Source of the DNA: Ligilactobacillus faecis
GTDB lineage: Bacteria; Bacillota; Bacilli; Lactobacillales; Lactobacillaceae
Direction of reading: 5' to 3'
Assembly: GCF_029889745.1 (NCBI RefSeq)
Contig: NZ_CP123639.1
Coordinates: 2,089,501 to 2,153,500 of the forward strand
Length of the DNA stretch: 64,000 nucleotides
A model generated the notes under the pieces. The model searched no databases, had not been told where the DNA came from, and saw nothing but the letters and a program-made list of their open reading frames with translations. The first letter of the stretch is position 1, and every line of letters starts with the position of its first letter. The position numbers and the translations under genes were made by a program. Positions 63,038-64,000 of the stretch are shown piece by piece.

Positions 63038-64000
63038 CTACTGTGTAGTTAAAGGTTTAAGTTTCCCAAGATCTGCGATGATCTCAAACATCTCAGTTTT
63101 TGTCTTAGTATTGAAAATATAGCCGATATCTCCCATCACATCTGCAAAAACACCAGGAACTTTTTGGATCTCTTTTAAATTAGTTTGATATTTTTGTTTG
63201 ATCTCTTGTTCACTATAATAGTAATTTTGCTCTAAATCGCGTGAAATATAGACACTATAGTAAGGACAATCACTTGTGCCATAGAAACGATCTTCAAGCA
63301 CGATGTGGGCATATTCATCAAAGAGACTCAGTTCGTGCGCATGATTCATAAGATCGATCGAAGGTCCTCCTGGTGGGCGACAATTGATCTCTAACGCGAT
63401 CAACTTACCAGTTTTCGTTTTGAAAAATTCAAAGTGAAAGAAACGTTCACGAATATCAAAAGCTAAAACGCATTTCACACCTAATTCATATAGGTCTGCA
63501 GGCACGTTTCGTGTTTCATAGAAATACATATCACCAGCACGTGAAACTGTTTCTAGCGCCGGCTCCTGATACACTAAAGAAGAATAAAAAACAACATTAC
63601 CGCTTTGGTCTGTCAGACCATCAAACGTCACGATATCACCTTCGATAAATTCCTCCATAAAGTATGGACGATCATGTTTGTTCTTCAAAAAATCGGCTAG
63701 CTCTTTTTCATTTGTGATCTTATATGTATCACTTGCCCCAACGCCTTCGTCTGGTTTAATGATAACTGGATAGCCTAACTCTGATAAAGCTTGCTTAGCT
63801 TCAGCTTCAGTCGTAAAGACTTGGCCTTTAGCAACTGGGATCGCATTTTTTAAAAAGACCTCTTTCATTTTAGATTTATACTTGATAACATCCATGTCTT
63901 TTGTTTTATAACCTGGAATATTAAAATCAGTTCTTAACTGAGCATCTTGAAAGAGCCAGTATTCGTTATGCGATTCTAAGCGATCGATCTTCCCGTATTT
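63038..64000 (-). CDS. ATP-grasp domain protein, 5' part beyond window
   Basis: The open frame continues past the window edge: KYGKIDRLESHNEYWLFQDA precedes the first in-window ATG at 63895, so the protein is longer than 320 residues. The ATP-grasp core is visible (YPVIIKPDEGVGASD, MEEFIEGDIVTFDG, ALEINCRPPGGPSIDLM). Members ligate a carboxylate to an amine or similar. The substrate is unknown and amino-acid or peptide ligase activity is only a guess. Confidence 0.85.
   Translation of the reverse strand, partial: KYGKIDRLESHNEYWLFQDAQLRTDFNIPGYKTKDMDVIKYKSKMKEVFLKNAIPVAKGQVFTTEAEAKQALSELGYPVIIKPDEGVGASDTYKITNEKELADFLKNKHDRPYFMEEFIEGDIVTFDGLTDQSGNVVFYSSLVYQEPALETVSRAGDMYFYETRNVPADLYELGVKCVLAFDIRERFFHFEFFKTKTGKLIALEINCRPPGGPSIDLMNHAHELSLFDEYAHIVLEDRFYGTSDCPYYSVYISRDLEQNYYYSEQEIKQKYQTNLKEIQKVPGVFADVMGDIGYIFNTKTKTEMFEIIADLGKLKPLTTQ

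Noticed and set aside
1-64000. CRISPR arrays, tRNA or rRNA genes, prophage genes
   Set aside because: No regularly spaced repeats, no cloverleaf-like sequences and no phage structural or integrase genes were seen on reading either strand.

Overview
The window reads as a chromosomal segment of a low-GC Gram-positive bacterium of the Lactobacillaceae, most like Ligilactobacillus. This is inferred from gene content and order (dltX-dltA, rnz-SDR-lapA-recJ-apt, yqeG-yqeH-yhbY-nadD-yqeK-rsfS-tmcAL, infC-rpmI-rplT, mutM-coaE-nrdR-dnaB-dnaI-thrS, murC). Other support comes from AGGAGG-type ribosome binding sites, T-box and L20-type leaders, and consensus sigma-A promoters. No database search was possible. 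Most genes lie on the minus strand; the plus-strand genes are at about 6.8, 16.3, 28.0, 32.6, 33.8, 37.3 and 38.3 kb.

Region by region. 0-12 kb: start of the teichoic-acid D-alanylation operon, a KtrA potassium-channel gate, purine salvage (apt), recJ and RNase Z, an OatA-like acetyltransferase, obgE and uvrC. 12.4-13.9 kb: first copy of an IS1182-family element. 14-27.8 kb: a polar amino-acid ABC importer, ysxC, yceD-rpmF, the yqe/nadD/rsfS/tmcAL ribosome and NAD cluster, the infC operon with its leader, dps and an L,D-transpeptidase. 28-38.6 kb: small-molecule and housekeeping enzymes, a PepD-type dipeptidase, and a second copy of the IS1182-family element (35.25-36.77 kb) with the same sequence as far as I compared it. 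38.6-50.7 kb is the accessory stretch: a three-part glycosyltransferase, an MFS exporter, an EamA permease, oleate hydratase, an M20 peptidase, and an ABC exporter gene broken by an IS607-type element carrying tnpB. 50.7-64 kb: thrS with its T-box, the DNA replication and repair block dnaI-dnaB-nrdR-coaE-mutM-polA, a Bax-inhibitor-like protein, murC and a partial ATP-grasp gene.

The most interesting observations are these. (1) Both IS1182-family copies sit in Rho-independent terminators and have duplicated the whole hairpin as target repeat (29 and 27 bp), so transcription stays insulated on both sides. (2) The transposase is split at an A9 run in both copies, with the catalytic residues on different halves, which implies productive -1 slippage. 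(3) The MFS exporter and the broken ABC exporter share a TTGTC-N6-GACAA inverted repeat exactly 27 nt upstream of an extended -10 promoter that lacks a good -35, which suggests an unrecognised activator-controlled export regulon. (4) infC appears to start at AUA. (5) The IS607-type element has an intact TnpB but an amber stop in tnpA, and removing it restores the ABC reading frame at a clean junction.
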